From contig NZ_JAENKV010000007.1 in assembly GCF_016599045.1 (NCBI RefSeq), forward strand, positions 1-64,000: DNA of 64,000 bases, in the 5' to 3' direction. How positions within the stretch are numbered: the stretch's first letter is position 1; every line of letters starts with the position of its first letter. The notes below the pieces were generated by a model. That model worked only from the letters and a program-made list of their open reading frames with translations, did not search any database and was not told where the DNA came from. Both the position numbers and the translations under genes were made by a program. Below are positions 35,800 to 46,249 of this stretch, piece by piece. Source of the DNA: Campylobacter sp. TTU_617. GTDB taxonomy: Bacteria > Campylobacterota > Campylobacteria > Campylobacterales > Campylobacteraceae.

Positions 35800-35805
35800 T
35801 ATAAT
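35800..35805 (+). promoter_or_regulatory. Probable -10 box for rplM-rpsI
   Basis: TATAAT lies 32 bases before the rplM ATG, preceded by a T-rich stretch (AAGTTTATTTCAA). AAAGG precedes the start codon. Confidence 0.55.
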
Positions 35806-35837
35806 CACAATTTAAAATTTTTGGCAAAGGTAAAATA

Positions 35838-36263
35838 ATGACAAAGATAACAAAGCCAAACGAAGTAAAACGTGAATGGATCGTTTTAGATGCTGAAGGA
35901 AAGCGTTTTGGTCGTCTTTTAACAGAGGTGGCAACTATTTTAAGAGGTAAAAATAAACCTTGTTATACTCCAAATGTTGATTGTGGAGATTATGTTATAA
36001 TCATCAATGCTTCTAAGGCAGTTTTTACAGGAGCTAATAAAGCAGAAGATAAACTTTATCACAGACATTCAGGATATTTTGGAAGTGTAAAAAGTGAAAA
36101 ATTTGGTGATTTATTAGCAAAAAATCCTGCAAAATTATACAAATTAGCAGTTAGAGGTATGCTCCCTAAAACAAATTTAGGAAGAGCAATGCTTAAAAAA
36201 TTAAAAATTTATGCGGGTAGTGAGCATCCACATACAGCACAGCTTGCTAAAGAAGGAAAATAA
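35838..36263 (+). CDS. rplM: 50S ribosomal protein L13
   Basis: The 141-residue L13 has the usual [23 protein letters not shown] start, HRHSGYFG and [29 protein letters not shown]. It binds 23S rRNA early in 50S assembly. It forms a two-gene operon with rpsI, as in most bacteria. Confidence 0.98.
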   Translation: MTKITKPNEVKREWIVLDAEGKRFGRLLTEVATILRGKNKPCYTPNVDCGDYVIIINASKAVFTGANKAEDKLYHRHSGYFGSVKSEKFGDLLAKNPAKLYKLAVRGMLPKTNLGRAMLKKLKIYAGSEHPHTAQLAKEGK

Positions 36264-36264
36264 T

Positions 36265-36654
36265 ATGGCAACAATTTATGCAACAGGAAAAAGAAAAACA
36301 GCTATTGCAAAAGTTTGGTTAAAATCAGGAAGCGGAAAAATTAGTGTAAATGGTATCGATTTAAACACTTGGCTTGGCGGACACGAGTCGATTAAACTTA
36401 AAGTAGTTCAACCTTTATTGGTTACTAAGCAAGAAACTTCTATGGATATTCGTGCTATAACTTTAGGTGGGGGATATAGTGCTCAAGCTGAAGCTTTAAG
36501 ACACGGAATTTCAAAAGCTTTGGCAGCTATGGATGTAGACTTTAGAGCCTTGCTTAAACCAAAAGGCTTGCTTACTAGAGATAGTAGAAGCGTTGAGCGT
36601 AAAAAATACGGACGCAGAAAAGCAAGAAGAAGTCCGCAATTTTCTAAACGTTAA
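36265..36654 (+). CDS. rpsI: 30S ribosomal protein S9
   Basis: The 129-residue S9 starts at ATG 36265 ([18 protein letters not shown]), one base after the rplM stop, with GAAGGA upstream. The C-terminus [16 protein letters not shown] is the conserved tail that reaches the P-site tRNA. A longer frame from 36211 is rejected because its first 18 residues are not family-like. Confidence 0.98.
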   Translation: MATIYATGKRKTAIAKVWLKSGSGKISVNGIDLNTWLGGHESIKLKVVQPLLVTKQETSMDIRAITLGGGYSAQAEALRHGISKALAAMDVDFRALLKPKGLLTRDSRSVERKKYGRRKARRSPQFSKR

Positions 36655-36686
36655 TAATTTTAAAACATTATTATTTAAAATTATTA
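36652..36686 (+). terminator. Hairpin after rpsI
   Basis: TAATAATTTTAAA (36652-36664) pairs with TTTAAAATTATTA (36674-36686) over a 9-base loop, beginning at the rpsI stop codon. It is AT-only, so its strength is uncertain. Confidence 0.5.
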
Positions 36687-36887
36687 GTTATATTCAATTA
36701 GTATTATTAAATTTAATACTAATTGATTTTTAATATACTATTAATATTTTTTAAATAACTACAAAGTTAAAACTTCAATTTTATACTCTATTAAAGCTTT
36801 TTTAATTTATTTTTAATTTTTGTTAAACGCCTTTTAAGAGAATTAATAGTAAATTTTTTACAAAATATAAAATTAAGGAAGGTCTTA

Positions 36888-39800
36888 ATGAGTAAAGTAA
36901 TGAAAACAATGGATGGAAATGAAGCAGCTGCTTATGCTGCTTATGCATTTACTGAAGTAGCAGGAATTTATCCTATTACTCCAAGTTCTCCTATGGCTGA
37001 TTATACTGATATATGGGCATCTCAAGGAAAAAAGAATTTATTTGGTGTTCCTGTTAAAATTGTTGAAATGCAAAGTGAAGCTGGTGCTGCTGGATCAGTT
37101 CATGGATCTTTACAAATGGGAGTTTTAACAACGACTTATACAGCTTCTCAAGGTTTACTTCTTAAAATTCCAAATATGTATAAAATAGCTGGTCAGCTTT
37201 TACCAGGTGTAATCCACGTTGCAGCAAGGGCTTTAGCTTCTCAAGCACTTTCAATTTTTGGAGATCATCAAGATATCTATGCTGCAAGACAAATAGGTTT
37301 TGCTATGCTTTGTTCACACTCTGTTCAAGAAACAATGGATTTAGCAGGTGTTGCTCATTTAGCTGCAATTAAAGGTCGTATTCCATTTTTACATTTTTTT
37401 GATGGTTTTAGAACAAGTCATGAAATTCAAAAAATAGAAGTTATGGATTATGCACATTTTGATCGTTTACTAGATAGAAAAGCTCTTTTAGAATTTAGAA
37501 ATGCAGCTTTAAATCCTGAAAATCCTAAAACACGTGGAACAGCGCAAAATGATGATGTTTATTTCCAAACTAGAGAATTAAATAATCGCTTTTATGACGC
37601 CCTGCCAGATGTTGTTAATGAATATATGCAAGAAATTACCAAAATCACAGGTAGAGAGTATAAACCTTTTGTTTATTATGGTGATGAAAATCCAGATAGA
37701 ATTATTGTTGCTATGGGTTCATCTACTCAGACTATCGAAGAAGTTGTTGATCATTTAAATTCAAAAGGAGAAAAAGTAGGTCTTTTAAAAGTTTATCTTT
37801 ATAGACCATTTAGTTTAAAATATTTCTTCAATGTTATGCCAAAATCTGTTAAAAAAATAGCAGTGCTTGATAGAACTAAAGAGCCAGGAAGTTTAGGAGA
37901 GCCTCTTTATTTAGATGTTAAATCTGCTTTCTATGGAAAAGAAAATAGTCCTATCATAGTAGGCGGTCGTTATGGACTTTCTTCAAAAGATGTAGATCCT
38001 GCACAAATTATAACAGTGTTTGAGAATTTAAAACAAGATAAACCAAAAGATGGTTTTACAATCGGTATTGTAGATGATGTAACACATACGTCACTTCCTT
38101 GTGGAGAAAAAATTTCTTTAAGTGATGAAAGCACAATAGAATGTTTATTTTATGGTCTTGGTGCTGATGGAACCGTTGGAGCAAATAAAAATTCTATTAA
38201 AATTATCGGAGATAAAACAGATTTTTATGCTCAAGCTTATTTTGCTTATGATTCTAAAAAATCTGGTGGTTATACTAGAAGCCATTTAAGATTCTCTAAA
38301 AAACCTATTCGTTCAACTTATCTTGTTTCTACTCCTCACTTTATAGCTTGTTCGGTAGCAGCTTATCTAGAAATTTATGATGTTTTAGCAGGGATAAGAA
38401 AAGGAGGAACTTTCCTTTTAAATAGTATTTGGAATGCTGAAGAAACTATAAGACAACTTCCTAATAAAGTTAAAAAAACTTTAGCAGAAAAAGAAATTAA
38501 TTTTTATATTATTAATGCAACTAAACTTGCAAGAGATATAGGACTTGGAAATAGAACTAATACTATTATGCAATCTGCTTTTTTCAAATTAGCAAATATT
38601 ATCCCTTTTGAAGATGCACAAAAATATATGAAAGAATTTGCTTATAAATCATATAATAAAAAAGGTGATGCTATTGTAGAAATGAATTATAAGGCTATTG
38701 ATGTTGGAGCTGATGGTCTTGTAAAAATAGAAATTGATCCTTCTTGGAAAAATCTTGATATTAGCGAGAAAGAAGGAGTTAGTGCTTATAAAGGAACTGA
38801 ATTCGTAGAAAAGATCGTTAAACCTATGAATGCTGCCAAGGGTGATGATTTGCCTGTTTCAGCATTTTTAGGTTATGAAGATGGAAGTTTTGAGCATGGA
38901 ACTACAGAGTATGAAAAAAGAGGTGTTGGCGTAATGGTTCCTAGATGGATAGAAGCAAATTGTATCCAATGTAATCAATGTGCTTCTGTTTGTCCTCACG
39001 CAGTAATTCGTCCATTTTTAATTGATGATAATGAAATGAGTAAGGCTCCAAGAGGGGTAAAAGAACATGCCTTAGAGGCTAAGGGAACAAAAGGTGAAAA
39101 ACTTAGCTTTAAAATTCAAGTTTCACCACTTGATTGTACAGGTTGTGAGCTTTGTGTTCATGAATGTCCTACTAAAGAAAAATCTTTAGTTATGGTTCCA
39201 CTTCAAGAAGAAATAGATTTTGGTGAGCAAGAAAATGCTGATTATCTTTTTAAAGAAATTGTTTATAAAGATCATATCTTAAATAAAGAAAGCACTAAAG
39301 GAGCTCAATTTTCTCAACCATTATTTGAATTCCATGGAGCTTGTCCAGGATGTGGAGAAACTCCATATATCACTTTAATCACAAGATTATTTGGTGAAAG
39401 AATGGTTATAGCTAATGCAACAGGTTGTAGTTCTATTTATGGAGGTTCAGCTCCTTCTACTCCTTATAGAAAAAGTGTTAAAAATGGTCATGGTCCAGCT
39501 TGGGCGAATTCTTTATTTGAAGATAATGCAGAATTTGGTCTTGGAATGAAGATTGCAACAGAAAATACACGCAATAGAATTGAGCATATTATGAATGAAA
39601 ATATGCAAAATGTTCCAAATTCTTTATCTGCTCTTTTTAAAGAATGGATAGCAAATAAAAATGATAGCATTCTTTCTTTTGAAGCTAGAAATAAATTAAT
39701 TCCAATTTTAGAGCAAAATAAAGACATTAAAGCTGTAAAAGAAATTTTAGAGCTTAAGCAATTTTTAGGAAAAAAATCTCAATGGATTTTCGGTGGAGAT

Positions 39801-40445
39801 GGTTGGGCCTATGATATAGGTTATGGTGGGCTTGATCATGTTTTAGCAAGTGGAGAAAATATTAATGTTTTAGTTTTAGATACTGAAGTATATTCAAATA
39901 CTGGAGGTCAAAGTTCTAAAGCTTCAAGAACGGGTGCGGTAGCACAATTTGCAGCAGCAGGAAAACCTATACAGAAAAAAGATCTAGGGCAAATTGCTAT
40001 GACTTATGGTTATATTTTTGTTGCACAAGTAAATTCAAATGCAAATTACAATCATTTAATTAAAGCATTAATAGCTGCTGAAGCTTATGATGGTCCTTCT
40101 TTAGTTATTTGTTATTCTCCTTGTATAGCTCATGGTATCAAAGGCGGTCTTGGATATTCAGGAGAGCAAGGTGAGCTTGCTACAAAATGTGGATATTGGC
40201 CTATTTATACTTTTGATCCACGTTTAGAAGAAGAAGGTAAAAATCCTTTAAATATAGCAAGCAAAGAGCCAGATTGGGATTTATATGAGCAATTTTTAAT
40301 GAATGAAGTGCGTTATAATTCTCTTAAAAAAGCTAATCCTGATCACGCTAAAGAATTATTTGAGCGCAATAAAAAAGATGCACAAAGAAGATATAGACAA
40401 TTAAAACGTATTGCAATGTCTGATTTTAGCAACGAAAAAGAGTAA
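36888..40445 (+). CDS. por: Pyruvate:ferredoxin (flavodoxin) oxidoreductase, single-chain
   Basis: The 1185-residue homodimer-type enzyme converts pyruvate and CoA to acetyl-CoA and CO2, reducing flavodoxin or ferredoxin. Domain I begins MDGNEAAAYAAYAFTEVA...YPITPSSPMAD. The two [4Fe-4S] sites are CIQCNQCASVCP and CTGCELCVHECP in the middle. The thiamine-diphosphate domain has CPGCGETPY and GDGWAYDIGYGGLDHV, and a further conserved cysteine near the end (CGYWP) completes the third cluster. The domain order is that of single-chain NifJ-type enzymes. It is essential or nearly so in microaerophilic relatives. Confidence 0.96.
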   Translation: MSKVMKTMDGNEAAAYAAYAFTEVAGIYPITPSSPMADYTDIWASQGKKNLFGVPVKIVEMQSEAGAAGSVHGSLQMGVLTTTYTASQGLLLKIPNMYKIAGQLLPGVIHVAARALASQALSIFGDHQDIYAARQIGFAMLCSHSVQETMDLAGVAHLAAIKGRIPFLHFFDGFRTSHEIQKIEVMDYAHFDRLLDRKALLEFRNAALNPENPKTRGTAQNDDVYFQTRELNNRFYDALPDVVNEYMQEITKITGREYKPFVYYGDENPDRIIVAMGSSTQTIEEVVDHLNSKGEKVGLLKVYLYRPFSLKYFFNVMPKSVKKIAVLDRTKEPGSLGEPLYLDVKSAFYGKENSPIIVGGRYGLSSKDVDPAQIITVFENLKQDKPKDGFTIGIVDDVTHTSLPCGEKISLSDESTIECLFYGLGADGTVGANKNSIKIIGDKTDFYAQAYFAYDSKKSGGYTRSHLRFSKKPIRSTYLVSTPHFIACSVAAYLEIYDVLAGIRKGGTFLLNSIWNAEETIRQLPNKVKKTLAEKEINFYIINATKLARDIGLGNRTNTIMQSAFFKLANIIPFEDAQKYMKEFAYKSYNKKGDAIVEMNYKAIDVGADGLVKIEIDPSWKNLDISEKEGVSAYKGTEFVEKIVKPMNAAKGDDLPVSAFLGYEDGSFEHGTTEYEKRGVGVMVPRWIEANCIQCNQCASVCPHAVIRPFLIDDNEMSKAPRGVKEHALEAKGTKGEKLSFKIQVSPLDCTGCELCVHECPTKEKSLVMVPLQEEIDFGEQENADYLFKEIVYKDHILNKESTKGAQFSQPLFEFHGACPGCGETPYITLITRLFGERMVIANATGCSSIYGGSAPSTPYRKSVKNGHGPAWANSLFEDNAEFGLGMKIATENTRNRIEHIMNENMQNVPNSLSALFKEWIANKNDSILSFEARNKLIPILEQNKDIKAVKEILELKQFLGKKSQWIFGGDGWAYDIGYGGLDHVLASGENINVLVLDTEVYSNTGGQSSKASRTGAVAQFAAAGKPIQKKDLGQIAMTYGYIFVAQVNSNANYNHLIKALIAAEAYDGPSLVICYSPCIAHGIKGGLGYSGEQGELATKCGYWPIYTFDPRLEEEGKNPLNIASKEPDWDLYEQFLMNEVRYNSLKKANPDHAKELFERNKKDAQRRYRQLKRIAMSDFSNEKE

Positions 40446-40451
40446 AAATTT

Positions 40452-40790
40452 TTGAAAAATCTTTTTTACTTTTTTCTATTTTTTACTGCAGTGTCAGCAA
40501 GTTCAGATTTTGAAGCTTATTTTGATTCTTTAAACAAAAAAGAATCAAAATTTAATTTCTCTAGTCTTCAAAATCCTTTTTTTAATCCAAATTTTAATGA
40601 GATTCAAAATTTAAAAATTCAAGCTATTTTTTTAAATAAAGTTAAAATTAATAATACATGGTATAAAGAAGAAGATAAAATTAATGAAGCAAAAATTAAA
40701 AAAATAAAATCTGATAGAATTATACTTGAGTATGATGGGTTTGATATAGTAGCAAAGCTACGTACAAATGATAAAATTTATATTGATTAA
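40452..40790 (+). CDS. ctsR: Competence protein CtsR-like, small exported protein
   Basis: The 112-residue protein has a signal peptide (about residues 1-16) and a small beta domain (INNTWYKEEDKINEAKIKKIKSDRIIL). The latter resembles the homology region of type II secretion PilP/GspC-like proteins. The start is TTG at 40452, six bases after the por stop. It opens the cts operon that C. jejuni uses for natural transformation; the name follows position relative to Cj1475c. Its end overlaps ctsD by 23 bases. Confidence 0.7.
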   Translation: MKNLFYFFLFFTAVSASSDFEAYFDSLNKKESKFNFSSLQNPFFNPNFNEIQNLKIQAIFLNKVKINNTWYKEEDKINEAKIKKIKSDRIILEYDGFDIVAKLRTNDKIYID

Positions 40791-42183
40791 ATTTTTAATC
40801 TTTACTTCTTTTGTTTATGCAATTGATTGCCAAAAAAGACTTTTTAATATAAAATCTAGCGAGAATTTAACTATAAAAGAAAGCTTAGAAGAACTTTCAA
40901 ATTATTGTTCATTTAGTATTATTGTTAAAGATAAATTAGCTAAAGAAAAACTTTTACAAACTCAAATAATCAATATAAATCAAATGACCTTGGAAGAAAT
41001 TTTTAAATTTTTTCTTGAAGATAATGATTTAAATTATAATTTTAATGGAAAAATTTTAAAAATATCAGCCATTGAAACAAAAATGTTTAAAATTAGTTAT
41101 ATAAGTTCTATACGAGAAGGACAAAGTATTACAAAAGCTTCAGTAGATGCTAAGCCAAAACAAGCTGAATATATCCAAAATGAAGATATAGAAGATAATA
41201 TGATTAAAAGTATGGAAAAATTTGATTTTTGGAAAAATATCGAACAAGAAATTACAGCGCTTTTGCATAATACTTATGATGAAATAGAAGTTAAAAAACC
41301 TATTATTAATTCTAATGCTGGAATTATTATAGTAAGTGGAACAAGGACTCAATTATTAAAAGTTAAAGATTATTTGCAAAAACTTGAACAAAGACTTAAA
41401 AAGCAAGTTATTATTGATGTAAGTATTATTGCTGTATCTTTAAACAAAAGCCATTCTAGTGGAATTAATTGGCAAAAATTTAATATAGATTTTAGTTCTA
41501 AAACCAATGATGGAAAAAATTCTTTCATAGGAGTTGAAAATAACAAAGGTTTTGTTAAAAATTTAGGTTTTAGAGCTGATTTAAATTTTGATTCTATTTT
41601 AAATTTTCTTTCTCAAAATGGAAAAACGAAAGTTTTATCAAATCCCAAACTTATGGCATTAAATAATCAACAAGCCATTATTTCTATCGGAGATACAATC
41701 AATTATCAAGTAAAAGATACATCCAAAGGGACTGAAAATGGAACAACAGTAAGTGAAAGTTTTAGTAATTATTCTATTTTTATAGGAATTTTACTCAATA
41801 TCCTACCAGAAATTTCTGATGATGGCAAAATAATGCTTAGAATTAATCCAAGTTTAAGTGATTTTAAATATCTAGAAGATAATCAAAGACAAAAAGAACC
41901 AAGAACTATAGCACCTGATACCATACAAAAAAAGCTTTCAACTGTTGTACAAGTTGAAAATAATCAAACACTTATTTTAGGAGGTTTAATCAGTCATAAT
42001 CAAAATAAAGATGAAAATGAAGTTAATTTCTTTTCAAAAATTCCTTTAATAGGAGAGTTTTTTAAATCAAGTGATGAGCTTTCTAGTATAAATGAAATAG
42101 TATTTATTATAACACCTATTTTAGTAGAAAATTCTATAAATACCCCAAGTTTAAAAGAGTTAGGATTTAAACATTATGAATGA
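40768..42183 (+). CDS. ctsD: Secretin-like outer membrane competence protein CtsD
   Basis: The 471-residue protein has a signal peptide (about 1-18), N-terminal secretin domains and a C-terminal secretin pore domain. The pore domain has VLSNPKLMALNNQQAIISIGD and VQVENNQTLILGGLI, both characteristic of PilQ/GspD/MshL. It should form the outer-membrane channel for DNA uptake. Overlaps on both sides fix it in the cts operon. Confidence 0.9.
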   Translation: MIKFILIKFLIFTSFVYAIDCQKRLFNIKSSENLTIKESLEELSNYCSFSIIVKDKLAKEKLLQTQIININQMTLEEIFKFFLEDNDLNYNFNGKILKISAIETKMFKISYISSIREGQSITKASVDAKPKQAEYIQNEDIEDNMIKSMEKFDFWKNIEQEITALLHNTYDEIEVKKPIINSNAGIIIVSGTRTQLLKVKDYLQKLEQRLKKQVIIDVSIIAVSLNKSHSSGINWQKFNIDFSSKTNDGKNSFIGVENNKGFVKNLGFRADLNFDSILNFLSQNGKTKVLSNPKLMALNNQQAIISIGDTINYQVKDTSKGTENGTTVSESFSNYSIFIGILLNILPEISDDGKIMLRINPSLSDFKYLEDNQRQKEPRTIAPDTIQKKLSTVVQVENNQTLILGGLISHNQNKDENEVNFFSKIPLIGEFFKSSDELSSINEIVFIITPILVENSINTPSLKELGFKHYE

Positions 42184-42796
42184 TGTTATTAACATTAAAA
42201 ATCAAGATTATATTTTAAATCGTATAAAAGAAGAGCTTTTAAAACAAAAAAGTTTTATATTGTTGCTTGGTAAAAGTGGTAGTGGAAAAAGTGTTTTACT
42301 CCAAAAATTAGCTAAAAATTTTAAAAATTTAAAATTTAATGGAATTTTTAAAAATAAAGAAGAATTTGAAGGGTTTTTAAAACCTTATATCAATAAAAAA
42401 GAAAATATTGTTGTTTTTCTTGATGAAATAAGTATATATGATAATGATTTTTTAGAGCTTATAAGAATTTATAGTGATTTAAATATAAGTTTTGTTTTAA
42501 GCTCATACAAAAAGCCTTTAATTTTTAAAAAAGAGCATTTTAAAAGCCGTATTCATTTTGAGTTTTATCTTAAAGAATTAAACTTAGATGAACTTAGAGC
42601 TTATATTAGTGATAAATTTAATATTAGCTTGTGCAAAAGCGATCTTAAACTGATAAAAAAATATTATAGTGCTAATTTAAGAAATATTGATAAAGTAATT
42701 AAAAGTTTTAAAGAATTTAAAAATTTCTTTAAAAATAGTAAAAAAGAAAATTATCTTTTAAAGCTTAGCCTGTTTGAAAATAATTTGTTAGGTTAA
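42176..42796 (+). CDS. ctsP: Competence ATPase CtsP
   Basis: The 206-residue cytoplasmic NTPase has a Walker A motif LGKSGSGKS (about residues 34-42) and a Walker B-like VVFLDEIS (about 81-88). No membrane segment is seen. CtsP of C. jejuni is needed for natural transformation and is thought to associate with the inner-membrane complex. The start overlaps ctsD by eight bases. Confidence 0.85.
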   Translation: MNDVINIKNQDYILNRIKEELLKQKSFILLLGKSGSGKSVLLQKLAKNFKNLKFNGIFKNKEEFEGFLKPYINKKENIVVFLDEISIYDNDFLELIRIYSDLNISFVLSSYKKPLIFKKEHFKSRIHFEFYLKELNLDELRAYISDKFNISLCKSDLKLIKKYYSANLRNIDKVIKSFKEFKNFFKNSKKENYLLKLSLFENNLLG

Positions 42797-42797
42797 A

Positions 42798-43373
42798 ATG
42801 CAAGAGCGTGTAAAAAAACTTGAATTAGAATATAAAAAATTCTTAATTAAAAAATATTTGAAGTATTTTTTATCTTTAATATTTTGTTTATCTTTAATAT
42901 TTTGTTCTTATTTTATTTTTAATGAAATTCAAAAAAAAGAAGTTTTATTAAAACAAGTATTAAAAGAAAAACAAGATTTAGTATCAAAACTTCAAAAAGC
43001 TAAAATACAAGAAGAAAAAAATAAAATTATTAAAGAAAAACTTCGAGAAACAAATTTAAATCAATTTGAAATGAAACAAGAATTGCAATTTGAAATTTCA
43101 TCTATGATTTACAATTTATCAGTTTTAAAAAATGAATTTTACAAATCTCCTAGTTTTGACAAAGCTTTACTTTTATCAAAAATGTATTATCAAAATAAAG
43201 ATTATAAAAAATCTATTTTTTGGTCTTTAAAGGCAAATGAGATAGATAAAAATCATAAAGAACCTTGGTTTTTATTTATTAAGGCTAAGGAAGCTTTAGG
43301 TGAAAATGATGAGGCAAAAAGAGCTTTAGAAACTTATAAATTTTATTATGAAATAGAAGTTGATAAATTTTAG
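42798..43373 (+). CDS. ctsX: Competence protein CtsX
   Basis: The 191-residue inner-membrane protein has one helix (about residues 22-45), a coiled coil (about 50-95) and a TPR-like C-terminus (KALLLSKMYYQNKDYKKSIFW...). It lies two bases after ctsP. In C. jejuni CtsX and CtsP interact, in keeping with the order here. Confidence 0.8.
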   Translation: MQERVKKLELEYKKFLIKKYLKYFLSLIFCLSLIFCSYFIFNEIQKKEVLLKQVLKEKQDLVSKLQKAKIQEEKNKIIKEKLRETNLNQFEMKQELQFEISSMIYNLSVLKNEFYKSPSFDKALLLSKMYYQNKDYKKSIFWSLKANEIDKNHKEPWFLFIKAKEALGENDEAKRALETYKFYYEIEVDKF

Positions 43374-43382
43374 GACTTATAT

Positions 43383-45011
43383 TTGGAAAAAGAATTTTTA
43401 GAAAAATTAAAACTATTGGGTTTTAAAGAAGAGAATTTGGATTTTGAAAATATTAAATTTAAAGAATTTTTATTTAATTCTTATGTAAAAGATGAAATTA
43501 GCATTGATGAGCTTTGTTTAAATTTGAATATAGATTATAATGATTTTTTAAAATCTTTGGCTAATTTTTATAATCTTGATTTTTTTGAATGGAAAGAATT
43601 TGATGATAAGCTTAAAGTACCGCTTTCTTATGAAATTTTATTAAATTATCAAATTTTACCTTTTAAAATAGATGATAAATTTATTTATATAGCTTCTTTT
43701 AAACCTTGTTCTCTAGAAGTTTTAGAAAAAATTCAGAGATTTTTTAAAGATAAATTTGTAAAAAATATTTTAGTTAATCACATTGAATTAAAAGCTAAAT
43801 TGCAAAAACTTAAAGTTTTAGCACGCCTTCAAGAATTAAGCTTAAAATTAAAAGAAGAGTTAGCCAATAATCTAAAAAAAGATGATAAAAGTTCTATTAA
43901 TCAGATTTTTGATTTTTTAATTTATGAATCTATTAAATTTTGTGCCAGTGATATACATATAGAAGCAAGGGAAAAAGATGCTTTAATAAGATTTCGTATT
44001 GATGGAATGCTTAATTATTTTTGTATTTTAGATAAAGAGATTTATCAGGCTTTAGTTTTTTATATCAAATTTTTAGCTAATTTAAATGTAGCAGAATTTA
44101 GAAAAGCTCAAGATGGAAATTTTGAGTTTGAAATTGATAAAGAGCATTATGATTTTAGAATTTCAACTCTTCCTTTAATGTATGGAGAAAGTGTTGTTAT
44201 AAGAGTTTTAAAACACGATTTAAATTTATTAGATCTTAATAATTTGGGTTTTAATAAATTAGAATTAGCACTACTTCATAAAAATATTAATTTTCCACAT
44301 GGTATGATTTTATTAACTGGTCCTACTGGGAGTGGAAAAAGCACTACTTTATATGCTTGTTTAAATGAAATTAAGTCCATAGAAAAAAAGATCATTACTA
44401 TTGAAGATCCTATCGAATACAAAATGTCTCTAATCCAGCAAATTTTATTAAATCCTAAAGCAGGACTTGATTTTCATAATGCTTTAAGGTCTATTTTAAG
44501 ACAAGATCCTGATATTATTATGATAGGTGAGATTAGAGATGAGCAAAGTCTTGACATAGCTATTAAATCAGCTTTAACTGGACATTTAATTTTAAGCACT
44601 TTGCATACAAATAATGCTATTTCAACTCTTACGCGTTTAATAGATATGAATGTAAAACCTTATCTTTTAGCCTCTAGTTTAAATTTAATTATTGCTCAAA
44701 GACTACTTAGAAAACTTTGTCCTTATTGCAAAAGACAAAGTGATAAAAAATATAAAGAATTTGATGGTATTTTCTATGAAAGCAAGGGTTGTGAATATTG
44801 TAATTATAGTGGTTTTTTTGGAAGACAAATGGTTGTTGAGGTTTTAGATATAAATGATGATATAAAAGAACTTATTAGAATGAATAAAGGAGAAAAACAA
44901 ATTTTAGAATGTGCAAGAAATAATGGCTTTAAAAATATGTTTGAAAATGCTCTAGAAAAGGCTAAAGAAGGTCTTATAAGTTTAAATGAGATTATAAGAG
45001 TTTTAGGATGA
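43383..45011 (+). CDS. ctsE: Type II secretion-like ATPase CtsE (GspE/PilB family)
   Basis: The 542-residue hexameric assembly ATPase has an N-terminal GspE domain, Walker A LTGPTGSGKSTTLYA, the Asp box ITIEDPIEYK, Walker B DPDIIMIGEIRD, the His box LSTLHTNNA and a tetracysteine zinc site (CPYC...CEYC). It should power the pseudopilus. The start codon is TTG at 43383. Confidence 0.95.
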   Translation: MEKEFLEKLKLLGFKEENLDFENIKFKEFLFNSYVKDEISIDELCLNLNIDYNDFLKSLANFYNLDFFEWKEFDDKLKVPLSYEILLNYQILPFKIDDKFIYIASFKPCSLEVLEKIQRFFKDKFVKNILVNHIELKAKLQKLKVLARLQELSLKLKEELANNLKKDDKSSINQIFDFLIYESIKFCASDIHIEAREKDALIRFRIDGMLNYFCILDKEIYQALVFYIKFLANLNVAEFRKAQDGNFEFEIDKEHYDFRISTLPLMYGESVVIRVLKHDLNLLDLNNLGFNKLELALLHKNINFPHGMILLTGPTGSGKSTTLYACLNEIKSIEKKIITIEDPIEYKMSLIQQILLNPKAGLDFHNALRSILRQDPDIIMIGEIRDEQSLDIAIKSALTGHLILSTLHTNNAISTLTRLIDMNVKPYLLASSLNLIIAQRLLRKLCPYCKRQSDKKYKEFDGIFYESKGCEYCNYSGFFGRQMVVEVLDINDDIKELIRMNKGEKQILECARNNGFKNMFENALEKAKEGLISLNEIIRVLG

Positions 45012-46204
45012 AAATTTATGAGCTTAGCTTTTTGAAAAATGGAGTAAAAGCTAAAAAAATAATTAAAGCTAAAAATCTTAATACAGCTCAATCTTTAGCC
45101 TTAAAACAAAATTTAAATATCTTAGAGCTAACAGAACTCAAAAAAGAAAGTTTTAGTTTTTTTAAAATTTCAAACCAAGATTTTATTTTATTTTTTAAAG
45201 AATTTTCTTTTTTACTTGAAGCAGGTTTGAGTGTTTTAGAGGCTTTAGCAGAGCTTGAAAAAAGTTCTTTTAAAAAAGAACTTAAAAAAACAATAAAAAC
45301 TATAGATGAAAATTTAAATTTAGGACAAAGCTTAAGTGAGGCTTTTAAAAATTCTCATTTTAACTTAAGTCATAGTGAATTAGCTCTTATAAAATTAGCT
45401 GAAAATACTGGAAAACTTTCTTATATTTTCAATCAAATTGTTTTAATAAGACAAAAAATCACAAAAGCAAAAAAATCTTTTACCAAGTCAATTAGATATC
45501 CTTTAATAGTGTTAATATCTATTTTTATTTCTTTTATCTTTTTAATTTTATTTGTTATTCCGCAATTTAAAGATTTATTTGATAATTTTAATATAAAACT
45601 TCCTTTAATCACGCAAATTTTACTTCAAACTTATGATTTTTTACATTCTTATTTTTTTCTTATTTTAGTTTTAGTTTTTATATTTATGTATTTATTTGTG
45701 ATTTTTTATAAAAAATTTTATTTTTTTACTTTAATGAGTGATTATTTTTTTCTTAAAATTCCAATTATTTCCAAACTTATTTTATATTATCAAAATTATC
45801 ATTTTTTTAGTGTTTTTTCTTTACTTTTAAAAAGTGGAATTTCTTTAAATAAAGCTTTAGAATTTGCTATTTTTGGAGTAAAAAATGAATTTTTAAAAAA
45901 TAAATTAACTCAAATTTTATCTTTACTCGATCAAGGTTTAGAATTAAGCGAAGCTTTTAGAAGGGTTAAAATTTTTGATCCTTTGGTTATTTCTATGTTA
46001 AATATTGCTATGAAAAGTTCTAAACTTGATATTTTAAGTGAGCAAATTGCTTTATTTTATGAAACTAAACAAGAAAACATAATGGAAAAAATATTAAGTT
46101 TGATAGAGCCTTTTATGACTTTATTTGTAGCTTGTTTAGTGCTTTTATTAGCCTTGGGTATATTTTTGCCTTTGTGGGAAATTAATAATATTCACTCTTT
46201 TTAA
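45008..46204 (+). CDS. ctsF: Type II secretion-like inner-membrane protein CtsF (GspF/PilC family)
   Basis: The 398-residue protein has two GspF domains with three membrane segments (about residues 165-190, 210-235 and 370-392). Family motifs are FSFLLEAGLSVLEALAEL and FSLLLKSGISLNKALEFA. It is the platform on which CtsE acts. It overlaps the ctsE stop by four bases and is the last gene of the operon. Confidence 0.93.
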   Translation: MKIYELSFLKNGVKAKKIIKAKNLNTAQSLALKQNLNILELTELKKESFSFFKISNQDFILFFKEFSFLLEAGLSVLEALAELEKSSFKKELKKTIKTIDENLNLGQSLSEAFKNSHFNLSHSELALIKLAENTGKLSYIFNQIVLIRQKITKAKKSFTKSIRYPLIVLISIFISFIFLILFVIPQFKDLFDNFNIKLPLITQILLQTYDFLHSYFFLILVLVFIFMYLFVIFYKKFYFFTLMSDYFFLKIPIISKLILYYQNYHFFSVFSLLLKSGISLNKALEFAIFGVKNEFLKNKLTQILSLLDQGLELSEAFRRVKIFDPLVISMLNIAMKSSKLDILSEQIALFYETKQENIMEKILSLIEPFMTLFVACLVLLLALGIFLPLWEINNIHSF

Positions 46205-46217
46205 GAGTTAAATAAGA

Positions 46218-46223
46218 TATAAT
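46218..46223 (+). promoter_or_regulatory. Probable -10 box for bioF
   Basis: TATAAT lies 26 bases before the bioF ATG, and AGGGAAC stands before the start codon. The upstream region lies at the end of ctsF. Confidence 0.5.
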
Positions 46224-46249
46224 TTAATTTTTAGATTTTAGGGAACAAA